Shown here one piece after another: positions 42,815 to 51,395 of a DNA stretch of 64,000 bases (its first letter is position 1; each line of letters opens with the position of its first letter). The notes beneath the pieces are model-generated. The model did not search any database and was not told the DNA's origin. It was given only the letters and a program-made list of their open reading frames with translations. Made by a program: the position numbers and the translations under genes. Source of the DNA: Nitrososphaerota archaeon. Its GTDB lineage: Archaea > Thermoproteota > Nitrososphaeria > Nitrososphaerales > CADDZS01. The DNA lies in the NCBI GenBank assembly GCA_013288145.1, contig JABDCJ010000005.1, forward strand, positions 19,119 through 83,118, read 5' to 3'.

Positions 42815-44410
42815 ATGGCTGCGCCAAGAACTGTTTTCCTACGAGAAGCCACCGGGCTGGTTAGATCTTTTCGCTGGTATGATGCTCTGATTCTTAGTCT
42901 TGCGGTTACTGGTCCCACTTACTTCGGAATTGCATCACAGATAGGATACGTTTCTCCTAACGTGCCGGGGGCGGACTTTACTACCTCAGCAGCCATTGGA
43001 CTTCTTTTCATGATCCCGCTGGGCATTGTTTACTATCTTTTTGCATTGAGCATGCCAAGATCTGGAGGAGATTATGTTTGGATAGGCCGTTCTGTTCATC
43101 CCGTCTTGGGGTTTGTCAGCGGCTGGGGAATGTTTATTTCATTTATTTTTCTCCTAGCGGGCGTTGGGGCTTTAACTTGGGCTACAGTCTGCGTCCCAGT
43201 TTTTTCCATAACGATGGGATATGCTTGGCACCTCCCTGGGCTAGTTACTTACGGAACTTCCTTCACGCAGAATACTAATTTTGGATATGCAGGATTGTGC
43301 CTGATCTTAGGCGCTCTGATAACGGCCTTTGGTCCCAAAGTCTACAGTCGAATCATGGTAGTCCTGGCGGCGATAATCCTTCTCGGTACTTTCATTTTCA
43401 TTGGCGTTGCAGCGACTACCTCTCAAACGGCTTTTGCGAGCGCTTTCAACAGCTACACATCTTCAAACGGGCTGAATGCAACTTATCAGAGCATTATCTC
43501 GTCTGCGGGTTCGGCGGGTTGGACGTTTCAGCCCGTGACTACAGCCCTAACTTTAGCCAGCATTCCATTTGGGGTTCTACTCTTCAACGGTTTCAACTAT
43601 TCTGTGTATGTCTCCGGTGAAGTAAAGGACGTTAGAAGAAGCATGCTCTGGGGAGTACTGCTCGCACTTTTAATTTGCGGTATTTTGGACATCATAGGAC
43701 TTTACTTTGGAGTGAACATGATCGGCTACAAGTTCAACCAGGCTGCGTTCTACCTGTTCGGTCACGGATCTTCTGCGTGGCCGTTTCCGGGAGTTTCTCC
43801 GTGGATCGCACTTTTCACGCCCATGGTGATCAGCAATCCCTACTTGGTCACATTTGTCCAGCTCGGCTGGGTGCTTTTCTTCATATGGTGGGCTGCGGCA
43901 CTTATAACGGCAATTACCCGTTACGTCTTCGCCTTTTCTTTCGACAGGGTTCTTCCCACAGCTCTTGCTGATGTCAACCAGCGCTTCCAGATCCCTCTCA
44001 AGGCAACTGTCTTAACTCTGGTAATCGGACTGGCCTTCCTTCTGGATTTCAATTATTACAATACCTATCTGCTTGCCACCTTGAATACCACCGCCATATG
44101 GGCGCTGGTCTGGGTTATACTAGGAATTTCGGCTATCGTTTTCTCGGTCAGGAAAAAGGATCTTGTTAGGACGCTTCCCGGCGGACCTGTTCTCCTTTCG
44201 ATATTCGGGGTATTGGCGGCGATCGCGATGGGCATCACCTTCTATTACGCGGCAACAAACGCTGCAATTGGACCCTTCACTTCGTCCGCGCAAGGACTAC
44301 TTGGGGTAGTCTTCGGTTCAGGGCTTGTTATCTACATCATCAGTTACTACTACCACAAGAGCAAGGGTATCAATCTCGATTTGGTACTGAAAGAAATACC
44401 TCCAGAGTAA
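42815..44410 (+). CDS. APC-superfamily amino acid/amine permease
   Basis: 531 residues with about 12-13 membrane helices. N-terminal APC features: REATGLVRSFRWYDALILSLA (cytoplasmic start into TM1 with an unwound GP.Y segment), MPRSGGDYVWIGRSVHPVLGFVSGW (conserved PRSGGDYV loop after TM2) and the late FxFDRVLPTALADV loop. It ends with a KEIPPE tail. It imports amino acids or related amines with ions. A paralogue with the same EIPPE tail is at the right edge of the window (62888). The D-amino-acid-type aldolase gene follows on the same strand. Confidence 0.88.
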   Translation: MAAPRTVFLREATGLVRSFRWYDALILSLAVTGPTYFGIASQIGYVSPNVPGADFTTSAAIGLLFMIPLGIVYYLFALSMPRSGGDYVWIGRSVHPVLGFVSGWGMFISFIFLLAGVGALTWATVCVPVFSITMGYAWHLPGLVTYGTSFTQNTNFGYAGLCLILGALITAFGPKVYSRIMVVLAAIILLGTFIFIGVAATTSQTAFASAFNSYTSSNGLNATYQSIISSAGSAGWTFQPVTTALTLASIPFGVLLFNGFNYSVYVSGEVKDVRRSMLWGVLLALLICGILDIIGLYFGVNMIGYKFNQAAFYLFGHGSSAWPFPGVSPWIALFTPMVISNPYLVTFVQLGWVLFFIWWAAALITAITRYVFAFSFDRVLPTALADVNQRFQIPLKATVLTLVIGLAFLLDFNYYNTYLLATLNTTAIWALVWVILGISAIVFSVRKKDLVRTLPGGPVLLSIFGVLAAIAMGITFYYAATNAAIGPFTSSAQGLLGVVFGSGLVIYIISYYYHKSKGINLDLVLKEIPPE

Positions 44411-44490
44411 ACCAAAAAGCTGTAGGGGTACTCTAGTCCCTCACGATCTCTTTTTTCATCTTCGATTTTTTCCCTAAAGATTGACATCAG

Positions 44491-44500
44491 GTTTAAAACT
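44491..44500 (+). promoter_or_regulatory. TATA-like box for the aldolase operon
   Basis: GTTTAAAACT centred ~37 nt before the TTG at 44533; predicted transcript start ~44522. It suggests the run 44533-48405 has its own promoter in addition to any read-through from the permease. Confidence 0.4.
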
Positions 44501-44532
44501 CAAATCTGAATTCGCATCTGAATGATTCCAAT

Positions 44533-45621
44533 TTGAAAGTTGAAGAGCTTCCGACTCCTTGCGTGCTAGTCAATCTCGATGCGCTGGAACGAAACATCGA
44601 GAAGATGGCAGAATTTACAAAATCGAAGAACGTGGGATTGAGACCGCACGCGAAATCTCACAAGAGTCCGTTCATCGCAAAAAAACAGATGAACGCCGGC
44701 GCGGTCGGAATTTGCTGTCAGACCCTTATCGAGGCAGAGGCCATGATATTGAATGGCATCGATCACGTTTTGCTGACTCACAACCTTGCCTATCCGGGGG
44801 TGATTGAGCGGTTTCTCAGTCTCGCGAAAAATGGCGACGTGAAAATTCTGGTTGACGGCCCCGAAAATGCAGAGATGCTCTCGAAGGCAGCAGTTCATCG
44901 CGGTCTCAACATTGATGTCTTGGTAGAGGTAAACATCGGCAACAACAAAGCAGGGCAGGAACCCGGCGAACCGGCAGCGAAATTTGCATCCTGGGTTTCA
45001 AAGAAAGAGGGGCTAAAGTTCAAGGGGATCCAGTGCTACGAAGGAAACCTTCAGCTTTCGTTCCCGAGCTACGATACACGAAAAGAAAAAGCTGGACCTG
45101 AGCTGCAAAAAATAACAACCACATTGAACGCGTTGAAACATCAGGGACTGGATCCGGAAATCGTCACCGGAGGAGGAACGGGAACTTACAACATTACTGC
45201 GGGATATCCGGGAGTGACTGACATTCAACCAGGTTCTTACATTATGATGGACAGGCGGTACTCAGAGATCGATACTTCAGGATCAGATTTTGACCAGGCG
45301 ATGACCGTTCTCTCGACCGTTGTTAGCACTCCGAGCGATACTCGAGCCGTTATCGATCTCGGATGGAAGGCGATCGGAATCGAGTACGAAGCGCTTGGCT
45401 GGGGCGGAATGCCAAAGCCCTTGATCCACGGCGTCACGTACAAAACTGGGGGAGACGAACATGGAATACTCAATTCCGAACGCCCATCAAGCAGGCCGAG
45501 CGTCGGGGATAAGGTGAGATTTGTTCCAGCGCATTGCGACACCACGCTTAACCTGCACGGCGTTTTCTACGGGATCAGGGGAGAAAACGTAGAAGTCGTC
45601 TGTCCCGTAGCCAGACGTTAA
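44533..45621 (+). CDS. D-threonine aldolase/D-serine dehydratase-type PLP enzyme
   Basis: 362 residues from a TTG. Fold type III (alanine-racemase-like): TPCVLVNLDALERNI, the PLP-Lys in RPHAKSHKSP, VEVNIGNNKAGQEP, GGGTGTYNI and the metal site PAHCDTTLNLH (His-x-Cys) near the end. These mark the DSD1/low-specificity D-threonine aldolase family, which splits D-threonine or D-3-hydroxyamino acids to glycine and an aldehyde, or deaminates D-serine, with a divalent metal. The APC permease upstream and aldehyde-acting enzymes downstream agree with catabolism of an imported D- or hydroxyamino acid. Confidence 0.85.
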   Translation: MKVEELPTPCVLVNLDALERNIEKMAEFTKSKNVGLRPHAKSHKSPFIAKKQMNAGAVGICCQTLIEAEAMILNGIDHVLLTHNLAYPGVIERFLSLAKNGDVKILVDGPENAEMLSKAAVHRGLNIDVLVEVNIGNNKAGQEPGEPAAKFASWVSKKEGLKFKGIQCYEGNLQLSFPSYDTRKEKAGPELQKITTTLNALKHQGLDPEIVTGGGTGTYNITAGYPGVTDIQPGSYIMMDRRYSEIDTSGSDFDQAMTVLSTVVSTPSDTRAVIDLGWKAIGIEYEALGWGGMPKPLIHGVTYKTGGDEHGILNSERPSSRPSVGDKVRFVPAHCDTTLNLHGVFYGIRGENVEVVCPVARR

Positions 45622-45644
45622 GAAATCGAGAAGGTTTTGTCGTT

Positions 45645-46484
45645 TTGAAATTCGGACTAGCGGTCAGCGGACGCGCCAACCCGAAGATTCTGGTGAAAAT
45701 GGCAGTGAAAGCTGATGCGGCGGGTTATGATTCTTTTCTCGTAACTGATCATTTCATGCTACCAGACGCGAATAATCACATTGACGTGTGGTCTTTCCTA
45801 CCATATTTGGCAGCTAAAACCGAGAACATTCGACTTGGTACCTGCGTCACTCCGCTTCCGTTCAGGCGACCGGGAATCCTTGCAAAAATGATCTCGACGA
45901 CTGACAATCTTTCAAACGGCAGAGTAATTCTGGGCGCGGGCTTTGGATGGTTTCAGCCAGAGTTCGACGGTTTTTCGGAGTGGCTAGGTACAAAAGATCG
46001 AATAGCATACAGCGAAGAAGCGGTCCAGCTGATGAAGAGGCTCTGGACTGAAGAAACTGTTGATTTTGAAGGAAGATTTGTGAGGGCCAAAGGTGCGGTT
46101 ATCGAGCCAAAACCGGTTCAAAAACCTCACCCGCCGATCTGGGTTGGTGGCCACAAATCACAGAGCCTCAGAATGGCCGGGCAGTATGGAGATGGGTGGA
46201 TGCCGATAGGTCCGAGGTGGTTTGGCGACCTGTACCCAAAGCCGCAAGAGTACTCTGAGATGAAGCAGAGAATTTCCGCTGAACTCAGGAAAAGAAACTA
46301 TTCCGAGAAAGAGTTTGTCTTCACATCGCTAATCAACAACACGGACCTGAAGAAGCTGCGGGCAGATATTGATGAATACATCAACGCGGGAATGAATTAT
46401 TTTACGCTTGGAGAGAGGGCGCAATCCGAGGAAAGCATAGACTCGATCGAGACAGTCGCGAAAGAAATCGGCGGATCGCTCTAA
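45645..46484 (+). CDS. LLM-class (F420/FMN) oxidoreductase
   Basis: 279 residues from a TTG with GAGAAGG ~10 nt upstream. Luciferase-like barrel: DAAGYDSFLVTDHFMLP, TENIRLGTCVTPLPFRRPGILAKM (two adjoining strands), LGAGFGWFQPEF and KPHPPIWVGGHKSQSLR. TIGR-type F420-dependent family is likely because archaea of this group make F420. The reaction (oxidation of an alcohol or reduction of an activated double bond) is unknown. Separated from the next gene by one base. Confidence 0.82.
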   Translation: MKFGLAVSGRANPKILVKMAVKADAAGYDSFLVTDHFMLPDANNHIDVWSFLPYLAAKTENIRLGTCVTPLPFRRPGILAKMISTTDNLSNGRVILGAGFGWFQPEFDGFSEWLGTKDRIAYSEEAVQLMKRLWTEETVDFEGRFVRAKGAVIEPKPVQKPHPPIWVGGHKSQSLRMAGQYGDGWMPIGPRWFGDLYPKPQEYSEMKQRISAELRKRNYSEKEFVFTSLINNTDLKKLRADIDEYINAGMNYFTLGERAQSEESIDSIETVAKEIGGSL

Positions 46485-46485
46485 G

Positions 46486-47370
46486 TTGAGTCAAGCGCAT
46501 CCTTGGAAGATTTCATTCATCCCGTACTACATGGACGGAAAACTGCACTGGAACAGCCCCGGAACAGATGAAGCCATCCGTGTTCTTTCAGGTGAAAAGT
46601 ATGATGGCGTTGAATGGATGCTCGGGTACCATTTCAAAACTGTCGAGGAGCTCAAAGCTCTTGTCGAAAAGACGCGAAAAAGCAAGCTGGAAATTCCAAA
46701 CATCATGTGCTGGCAGGATCTCGTCACGACAGACGAGAATCTTCGATCTTCGCGAGTCAAAACACTCGAAAGTTTCGTTTCTGCCGCCGGCGAGCTTTCA
46801 ATTCCAGTAGTGAACGTTTTCACCGGGCCGATGACCTGGGCTCAAAGTTTTGAGAGAGTTGGGCGCGATATTTCAGAAGAAAAAGCATGGAACATGATAG
46901 TAGATTCCTTTTCCAAGATCGTAGAGGCTGCAGAACGAAATGATATCGTAGTGACCGTTGAGGCCGTCTTTGGCATGCTGGTACACGATTACTATACCTT
47001 GCGAGAACTGCTTGATCACTTTGAATCAAAGAACCTTGGAGTCAATCTCGATCCATCGCACCTCATACTCTATGGAAACGATCCATCTTGGGCCGTATCC
47101 AGACTGGGCTCGAGAATCAGGCACGTCCACGTGAAGGACGCCGTCGGAAGAGCAGGATCGTTCGGTGAAGATTTCGTTTTCCCGTTCATCGGCGAGGGTG
47201 CCGTAGACTGGCCCACTTTTCTCGGCTCGCTGAAGAAAGTAGGGTACTCCGGCTACCTTTCGCTTGAATTTGAAAACGACTCATACCTCAATAACGTCTG
47301 CGATGGCGATTGGAGAATTGCCGCCAGGGAATCCAAGAGCAGGCTGATAAAGTTCCTCGGAAATTCCTGA
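46486..47370 (+). CDS. TIM-barrel sugar isomerase/epimerase
   Basis: 294 residues from a TTG one base after the preceding stop. AP-endonuclease-2/xylose-isomerase-like barrel with VTVEAVFGMLVHDYYTL (Glu), LGVNLDPSHLIL (Asp, His), IRHVHVKDAVG (His, Asp) and GYLSLEFEND (Glu) as the expected metal ligands. The order matches hydroxypyruvate-isomerase/ketose-epimerase relatives. It is only distantly similar to the isomerase at 41.7 kb. Middle gene of the tight run 45645-48405. Confidence 0.83.
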   Translation: MSQAHPWKISFIPYYMDGKLHWNSPGTDEAIRVLSGEKYDGVEWMLGYHFKTVEELKALVEKTRKSKLEIPNIMCWQDLVTTDENLRSSRVKTLESFVSAAGELSIPVVNVFTGPMTWAQSFERVGRDISEEKAWNMIVDSFSKIVEAAERNDIVVTVEAVFGMLVHDYYTLRELLDHFESKNLGVNLDPSHLILYGNDPSWAVSRLGSRIRHVHVKDAVGRAGSFGEDFVFPFIGEGAVDWPTFLGSLKKVGYSGYLSLEFENDSYLNNVCDGDWRIAARESKSRLIKFLGNS

Positions 47371-47409
47371 CCGAAAAGCGCAAAAGGACTCTTCTTCACT
47401 CGCTCGAAA

Positions 47410-48405
47410 TTGCAAATGGAGTACGTTCGATTCGGAGGAACGGGTCTGAAGGTTTCCCGGTTATGCCTGGGTTGTATGAGCTTCGGCAACAAGGCCGATT
47501 ACATGGTTGAGGAGGAGGACGCAAAGAAAGTAATTTCTAAAGCCTGGGATCTGGGCATCAATTTTTTCGACACTGCAAACTCGTACTCGGGCGGAAGATC
47601 CGAGGAAATTCTCGGCAGCGCGATGAAAGGATACGGTCGGGATAACCTCGTCATTGCAACCAAAGTCTACAACGAAATGGGAACCGGACCGAACGGGCGC
47701 GGCTTGTCAAGAAAGCACATTTTGTGGCAGGTCGGGGAATCTCTGAGGCGGCTCAAGACCGACTATATCGATCTGTACCAGATTCACCGCTGGGATTACG
47801 ATACTCCGATTGAAGAAACGCTTTCTGCTCTTTCTGACCTTGTTCGCGATGGGAAGGTCCGCTACATCGGGGCATCCAGCATGTGGGCTTGGCAGCTCTC
47901 AAAGGCGCTTTACACGAGTAAGGTTGAAGGCTTTGAGAGATTTACCAGCATGCAAAATCTGTACAATTTGCTTTACCGTGAGGAGGAAAGGGAGATGCTT
48001 CCACTTTGTTCTTCAGAGAATACTGCGGTCATTCCTTGGAGCCCTACCGCCGGCGGGATATTATCAGGCAAGTATTTCGTCGATGGAAAGATCAAGACAA
48101 CTGCAAATGACTACAGCCGGGTTGCTCCCGGGTCTTTATCATTCAAGAGGTACGCAGAAAAATCTTCGAGTGATGAAATCGTAAGGCGGCTGATCGAAGT
48201 TGCCCGGGATAAGGGCGCGGCGCCGGCTCAGGTGGCGGTCTCATGGCTTATCTCAAAGAAAGTCGTTACCTCGCCCATCGTCGGAACATCCAAAGTACCC
48301 CACCTTGAAGAGTTCGTGGGCTCCCTTGATGTGAGGCTTTCGGCCGAACAGATTCAATACCTGGAAGAACCATACCAGCCGATGTTTGTTTCAGGACACG
48401 TCTAG
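47410..48405 (+). CDS. Aldo/keto reductase
   Basis: 331 residues (TTG 47410, or ATG 47416). Catalytic tetrad visible: Asp and Tyr in NFFDTANSYSGGRSEE, Lys in VIATKVYNE and His in YQIHRWDYDTP. The C-terminal NADP site includes SPIVGTSKV. It belongs to the YajO/voltage-channel-beta-like AKR group that reduces aldehydes and ketosugars. It ends four bases into the coding end of the convergent coiled-coil gene. Confidence 0.9.
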   Translation: MQMEYVRFGGTGLKVSRLCLGCMSFGNKADYMVEEEDAKKVISKAWDLGINFFDTANSYSGGRSEEILGSAMKGYGRDNLVIATKVYNEMGTGPNGRGLSRKHILWQVGESLRRLKTDYIDLYQIHRWDYDTPIEETLSALSDLVRDGKVRYIGASSMWAWQLSKALYTSKVEGFERFTSMQNLYNLLYREEEREMLPLCSSENTAVIPWSPTAGGILSGKYFVDGKIKTTANDYSRVAPGSLSFKRYAEKSSSDEIVRRLIEVARDKGAAPAQVAVSWLISKKVVTSPIVGTSKVPHLEEFVGSLDVRLSAEQIQYLEEPYQPMFVSGHV

Positions 48406-49256
48406 AATTTGTCCATCAATTCTGGGGCAGTATAGTCGAACTCTACCGATGTCATCCGCTTTGCGAGCAAGGAGACACTGCCCTGGAGTTCGCCGATCTT
48501 GAAGCTGTTTTCGGCCATTCCTTTCTCCAGCCCATCCAGCCGCTGGCTAATCACCTGCAGCTGTTCTGCAACAGAATCCGACGAGCCGTTGTTTTTTGTC
48601 ATCGCCTGTATCTGGGGCGAGATTGCGGAAACAGATTCGGACAGCGCGTGAATCTTGTCGCCCCAGGATTGAAACTCGGTTTCGAAGGTTTCCAGTTTGT
48701 TTGTTATCCCCGGAAGCGACCCAGAAGCAACAGATTCGATCTTGGATTTCGTGTCGGCTAGATCGGTATCATGCTCGCCGAGTTTTTCAGAGAATTCCTT
48801 GCCGTCAGATCTAAGCAGAAAAATGGACTCGTTCACCCGCGAGAGTTCTGTCCTGAACGAATCTAGCTTTTGATTTACCATCGCGACACTCTCGGAAAGA
48901 GAACTTAATCCGTTGTTTTTGGGACCAGAATTTTGGATCTCCTTCCCAATATCGGATTTGAATAAGGTAATCTGGTCTGCCAGACTCTGGACTTTGGTAT
49001 TGCTTGATTCTACCGCGCGGTTGATCGATTCCACGACTAGTTTGTTTTCCTCAAGATTCTTTTCAAGAGAATCTAGCTCGCGAGAGTTTCCCGTGATCTT
49101 TTTCGATAGATCGTCAATCTTAGAATTGCTCGCGCTGAATTCTTTGGCGAGCTTTTGCACCTGCTTATCGACTTCGCTAACTTTGGTCATGACTCGCTTC
49201 CATCGCTTTTTCTTCGTCGATTCTATCTCTTTCGTCGGTTCTCCCTTCGTACCCAA
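48402..49256 (-). CDS. Coiled-coil protein of unknown function
   Basis: 284 residues. A basic start (EIESTKKKRWKRV) is followed by near-continuous heptads from ~25 to ~270: repeated L..KI/L..S patterns such as IDDLSKKI, LEKNLEENKLVV, VQSLADQITLF and LEKGMAENSFKIGELQGSV. No membrane segment, no ATPase (not SMC) and no Cys. It resembles generic archaeal chemoreceptor-like or tropomyosin-like rods; a structural or scaffolding role is inference. The 3' end overlaps the aldo/keto reductase gene by 4 nt, on the opposite strand. Confidence 0.65.
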   Translation of the reverse strand: MGTKGEPTKEIESTKKKRWKRVMTKVSEVDKQVQKLAKEFSASNSKIDDLSKKITGNSRELDSLEKNLEENKLVVESINRAVESSNTKVQSLADQITLFKSDIGKEIQNSGPKNNGLSSLSESVAMVNQKLDSFRTELSRVNESIFLLRSDGKEFSEKLGEHDTDLADTKSKIESVASGSLPGITNKLETFETEFQSWGDKIHALSESVSAISPQIQAMTKNNGSSDSVAEQLQVISQRLDGLEKGMAENSFKIGELQGSVSLLAKRMTSVEFDYTAPELMDKF

Positions 49257-49465
49257 TATGGATTCGCTCTGTTGGCGGTTCCATCATTCGTCGTAATACT
49301 CCCGCCCGCTCCTGTATGAGCATCACTCTAACAATCTTTCTGAACAGGGGAGAATGGGTATTCTATTTAGATTTGAAACCCGCCCGGCTTTCGAGAGATA
49401 ATTTGAAATTTGGCAGTTTTAGGCAGGGTCTTTAAGCAGACTGGAAGAAGGCGCGCGATTAGACA

Positions 49466-49765
49466 ATGTCTGTTTCACTGCTTCACGAACCGCATTACGA
49501 CGTTCTTTCAGCTGCCGTCGCTGGAACTGCTTCTACAATGCTGACGCTTCTTGCCATGCTCGGCGGGGCGGGTGCGACGACGGTATTACTGAAAATGCTT
49601 TTTGATTCCCAGCTTGTGGTCCTGGAGTTTGCCCTTGTAGTGGGAATCACCGGACTAGTTCAAAGGAGAGAATCCCGCAAGCGGATGCTGTCGCACATAT
49701 CGGCGCTTTTGCTGATTGTCGGCACAATACTGGTATCGCTGGGTGCGGCGATTCCCATCGGTTGA
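49466..49765 (+). CDS. Small three-helix membrane protein
   Basis: 99 residues with three hydrophobic helices (about 12-36, 43-63 and 78-98) and a charged cytoplasmic loop (QRRESRKRM) between helices 2 and 3. No family recognised. Alone, between the coiled-coil gene and repeat element B. Confidence 0.5.
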   Translation: MSVSLLHEPHYDVLSAAVAGTASTMLTLLAMLGGAGATTVLLKMLFDSQLVVLEFALVVGITGLVQRRESRKRMLSHISALLLIVGTILVSLGAAIPIG

Positions 49766-50350
49766 TAGTTAGCTAGCTTATGGTTTGAAGCATGAGGTCG
49801 AACGATGTTGAAAAACGGCCCAGAAAGTAGTAACAATCTCTTTGGTACCTGCTGTTCCGTGAACAGAGAAAGTACTTTTTTCCCGATTTTACCAAGTAAG
49901 CTTTCCAAAGCATGAATCACGCAATAGCATTACAATTCTAAACAGAGCTCGTTTCAAGCTCTCCTGTACAGAAAAGAGCGCCACTCCGCGATCGCACCGA
50001 AAATGGAATAATAAAGCAAAGCAGAAAATATGGACAATACAAGCTAGCTTGTATAATACAAATAATTCAATTGAAGGCTCTCAACGGATCCGTCTAACTA
50101 CATTTTCACGCACGCGCGTGGGGTTGCGCTAGGGGGGTCGGTTTTAAGGCTATTACAAAAACGATTGGGTCTTTGGAAATTGCACCCACGCGATTGCGAT
50201 TTGTCTCAGGGGCCGACATTCTGACAGTGCAGATATCGTACTGTTGTTATGGATCATTTCGATAGTAATGCCCTAACAATGATTGCAATGGAAATAGCGA
50301 ATAGAAACCGAAAGTGTGAAAGCAATTCCAGGCGGTAGTAGAGGTCAACG
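49766..50350. other. 585-nt intergenic region containing repeat element B
   Basis: No protein gene is supported. It carries the inverted copy B of the repeat element (49941-50175); the 100 nt between its two blocks is AT-rich and includes the palindrome CAAGCTAGCTTG at 50039-50050. The last ~175 nt before the phosphorylase start hold its leader, with GAGGT 6 nt before the ATG. Confidence 0.6.
49941..50175 (-). repeat. Inverted repeat element B
   Basis: Reverse-complement relative of element A. On the minus strand: block 1 at 50175-50106 (AAGACCC..., TATA-like CCTTAAAACC, CACGCGCGTG) and block 2 at 50020-49941, ending in the same hairpin (AGAGCT 49944-49949 with AGCTCT 49957-49962). The spacer between the blocks is ~85 nt and unrelated to that of element A (180 nt). 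Strong conservation of the ends but not of the middle suggests that the ends are functional. Confidence 0.75.
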
Positions 50351-51136
50351 ATGAATGACCCCCTTCCGCTCTTAGATCATCCTTTGGATTCGCCGAGCGC
50401 GTTTACTGCTGAAGCCGTTATGCAAGCGGTGAGAATTGAAAGGAAGCTATTGGAGGAACCAATTCCCCAAGTCTGCGTTCTCGAATTCGACGGGGATCTT
50501 ACTGACTGGCTGGTATCCAGAAATATCGTCCGCAAATGGAATTCCTGGGCCTGCTTTCATACGACAATGTTCTCCTTTGAAGAAGATGGCGTGGAATGCG
50601 GAATCGTTCCGCGGACGATTGGAGGCGCGTATTCAGTCCTGATTGCGGAGCAGATGGCGGCCGCGGGAGCTCGAGTTGTTTTGGGGCTTACTTCTGCCGG
50701 TCGCGTGAGCCCGCAAATGCCTGTGCCCGGTCTGGTTGTTGCAACGAGCGCGATCCGAGATGAGGGAACCTCGTATCATTATCTCTCGCCCGCGACTACG
50801 GTTGAAGCGCCGCTAAGAGCTGCAGAATCTCTCAAGACGGAACTTATGAAATTATCTTTGCCCGTGAGATCAGGAACCGTGTGGACTACAGATGCTCCCT
50901 ACCGGGAAACGGAAAAACAACTGGTTCGCTATGCTGAAGCTGGGGTTCTAGCAGTTGAAATGCAGGCGGCATCTCTTTTTGCTTTTTCAGTGGCTCGCAA
51001 ATTTCCCTTAGGCATAGTGGCTCACGTAACAAACAGCGTTAAGGAAACCAGCAATTCATTTGAAAAAGGAAGCCACGAAGAAGAGTTTGAAATCCTTCAA
51101 GCGATCTGTCGGGCTGGAAAAAATATCCTTACCTAG
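50351..51136 (+). CDS. Nucleoside phosphorylase (uridine/purine, PNP-UDP family)
   Basis: 261 residues; start supported by GAGGT 6 nt upstream. Core: GGAYSVLIAEQMAAAGARVVLGLTSAGR (phosphate/nucleoside loop; two adjoining parts), GTSYHYLSP, TVWTTDAPYRETE and the signature Glu-Met in AVLAVEMQAASLFAFS. The product cleaves a nucleoside with phosphate to base and pentose-1-phosphate. An N-terminal LDHPLDSPSAF segment resembles uridine-phosphorylase-like archaeal members. Salvage or pentose recovery; base specificity unclear. Confidence 0.85.
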   Translation: MNDPLPLLDHPLDSPSAFTAEAVMQAVRIERKLLEEPIPQVCVLEFDGDLTDWLVSRNIVRKWNSWACFHTTMFSFEEDGVECGIVPRTIGGAYSVLIAEQMAAAGARVVLGLTSAGRVSPQMPVPGLVVATSAIRDEGTSYHYLSPATTVEAPLRAAESLKTELMKLSLPVRSGTVWTTDAPYRETEKQLVRYAEAGVLAVEMQAASLFAFSVARKFPLGIVAHVTNSVKETSNSFEKGSHEEEFEILQAICRAGKNILT

Positions 51137-51208
51137 CAGAGGATGAATCGTCTTTGCCTCAATGAAAAAATATTACGACTATTCGGTAACAGTTCTGGAG
51201 GGTAAGAG

Positions 51209-51315
51209 TGGGGTTGTCCAGATTTGAACTGGAGACCTCCAGTGAGCCAGCCGGATTTTCCGTCTCTTGCTGACCGCCCAAGGGTGGAATGCTAACCAAG
51301 CTACACCACAACCCC
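51209..51315 (-). tRNA. tRNA-Pro(TGG) with a 32-nt non-canonical intron
   Basis: Folded by hand on the minus strand. Acceptor GGGGTTG (51315-51309) pairs with CAACCCC (51216-51210), discriminator A at 51209. The D-arm follows; anticodon stem CCACC (51296-51292 region) with loop CTTGGGC gives anticodon TGG. The 3' half of the stem, GGTGG, exists only after removing 32 nt within it. T-arm TCCAG-TTCAAAT-CTGGA is perfect. Mature length 75 nt. Read without the intron, the arm cannot pair correctly. Confidence 0.88.
51242..51273 (-). other. tRNA-Pro intron in the 3' anticodon stem (about position 40/41)
   Basis: A bulge-helix-bulge fits well: inner helix CAGC/GCTG, bulge GGT, 4-bp central helix GGGC/GCTC, bulge ACT, outer helix near CCTT/GAGG. 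Cutting after the second base in each bulge (GG^T and AC^T) joins GG to TGG and restores the stem. A shift by one base (51241-51272) gives the same mature RNA. An internal CGGA-AAA-TCCG hairpin fills the intron. Confidence 0.78.
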
Positions 51316-51395
51316 ACGAGGAAGGACTTTTCCAACCTTGAAATTTACGAATATTAGTCTTATCGGGAAGCAAAATCGAAAGCGAAGCCCGGCCC

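Noticed and set aside
41219..50175. Composite transposon ended by insertion sequences
   Set aside because: Neither element contains a transposase frame, and no clear target duplications are visible; only the inverted relationship is supported.
51209..51315. Reading the second tRNA as tRNA-Lys(CTT) with stem TTCCA/TGGAG
   Set aside because: It would put C instead of T at position 33 and strain the D-arm; the Pro(TGG) fold with a stem intron keeps all standard positions.
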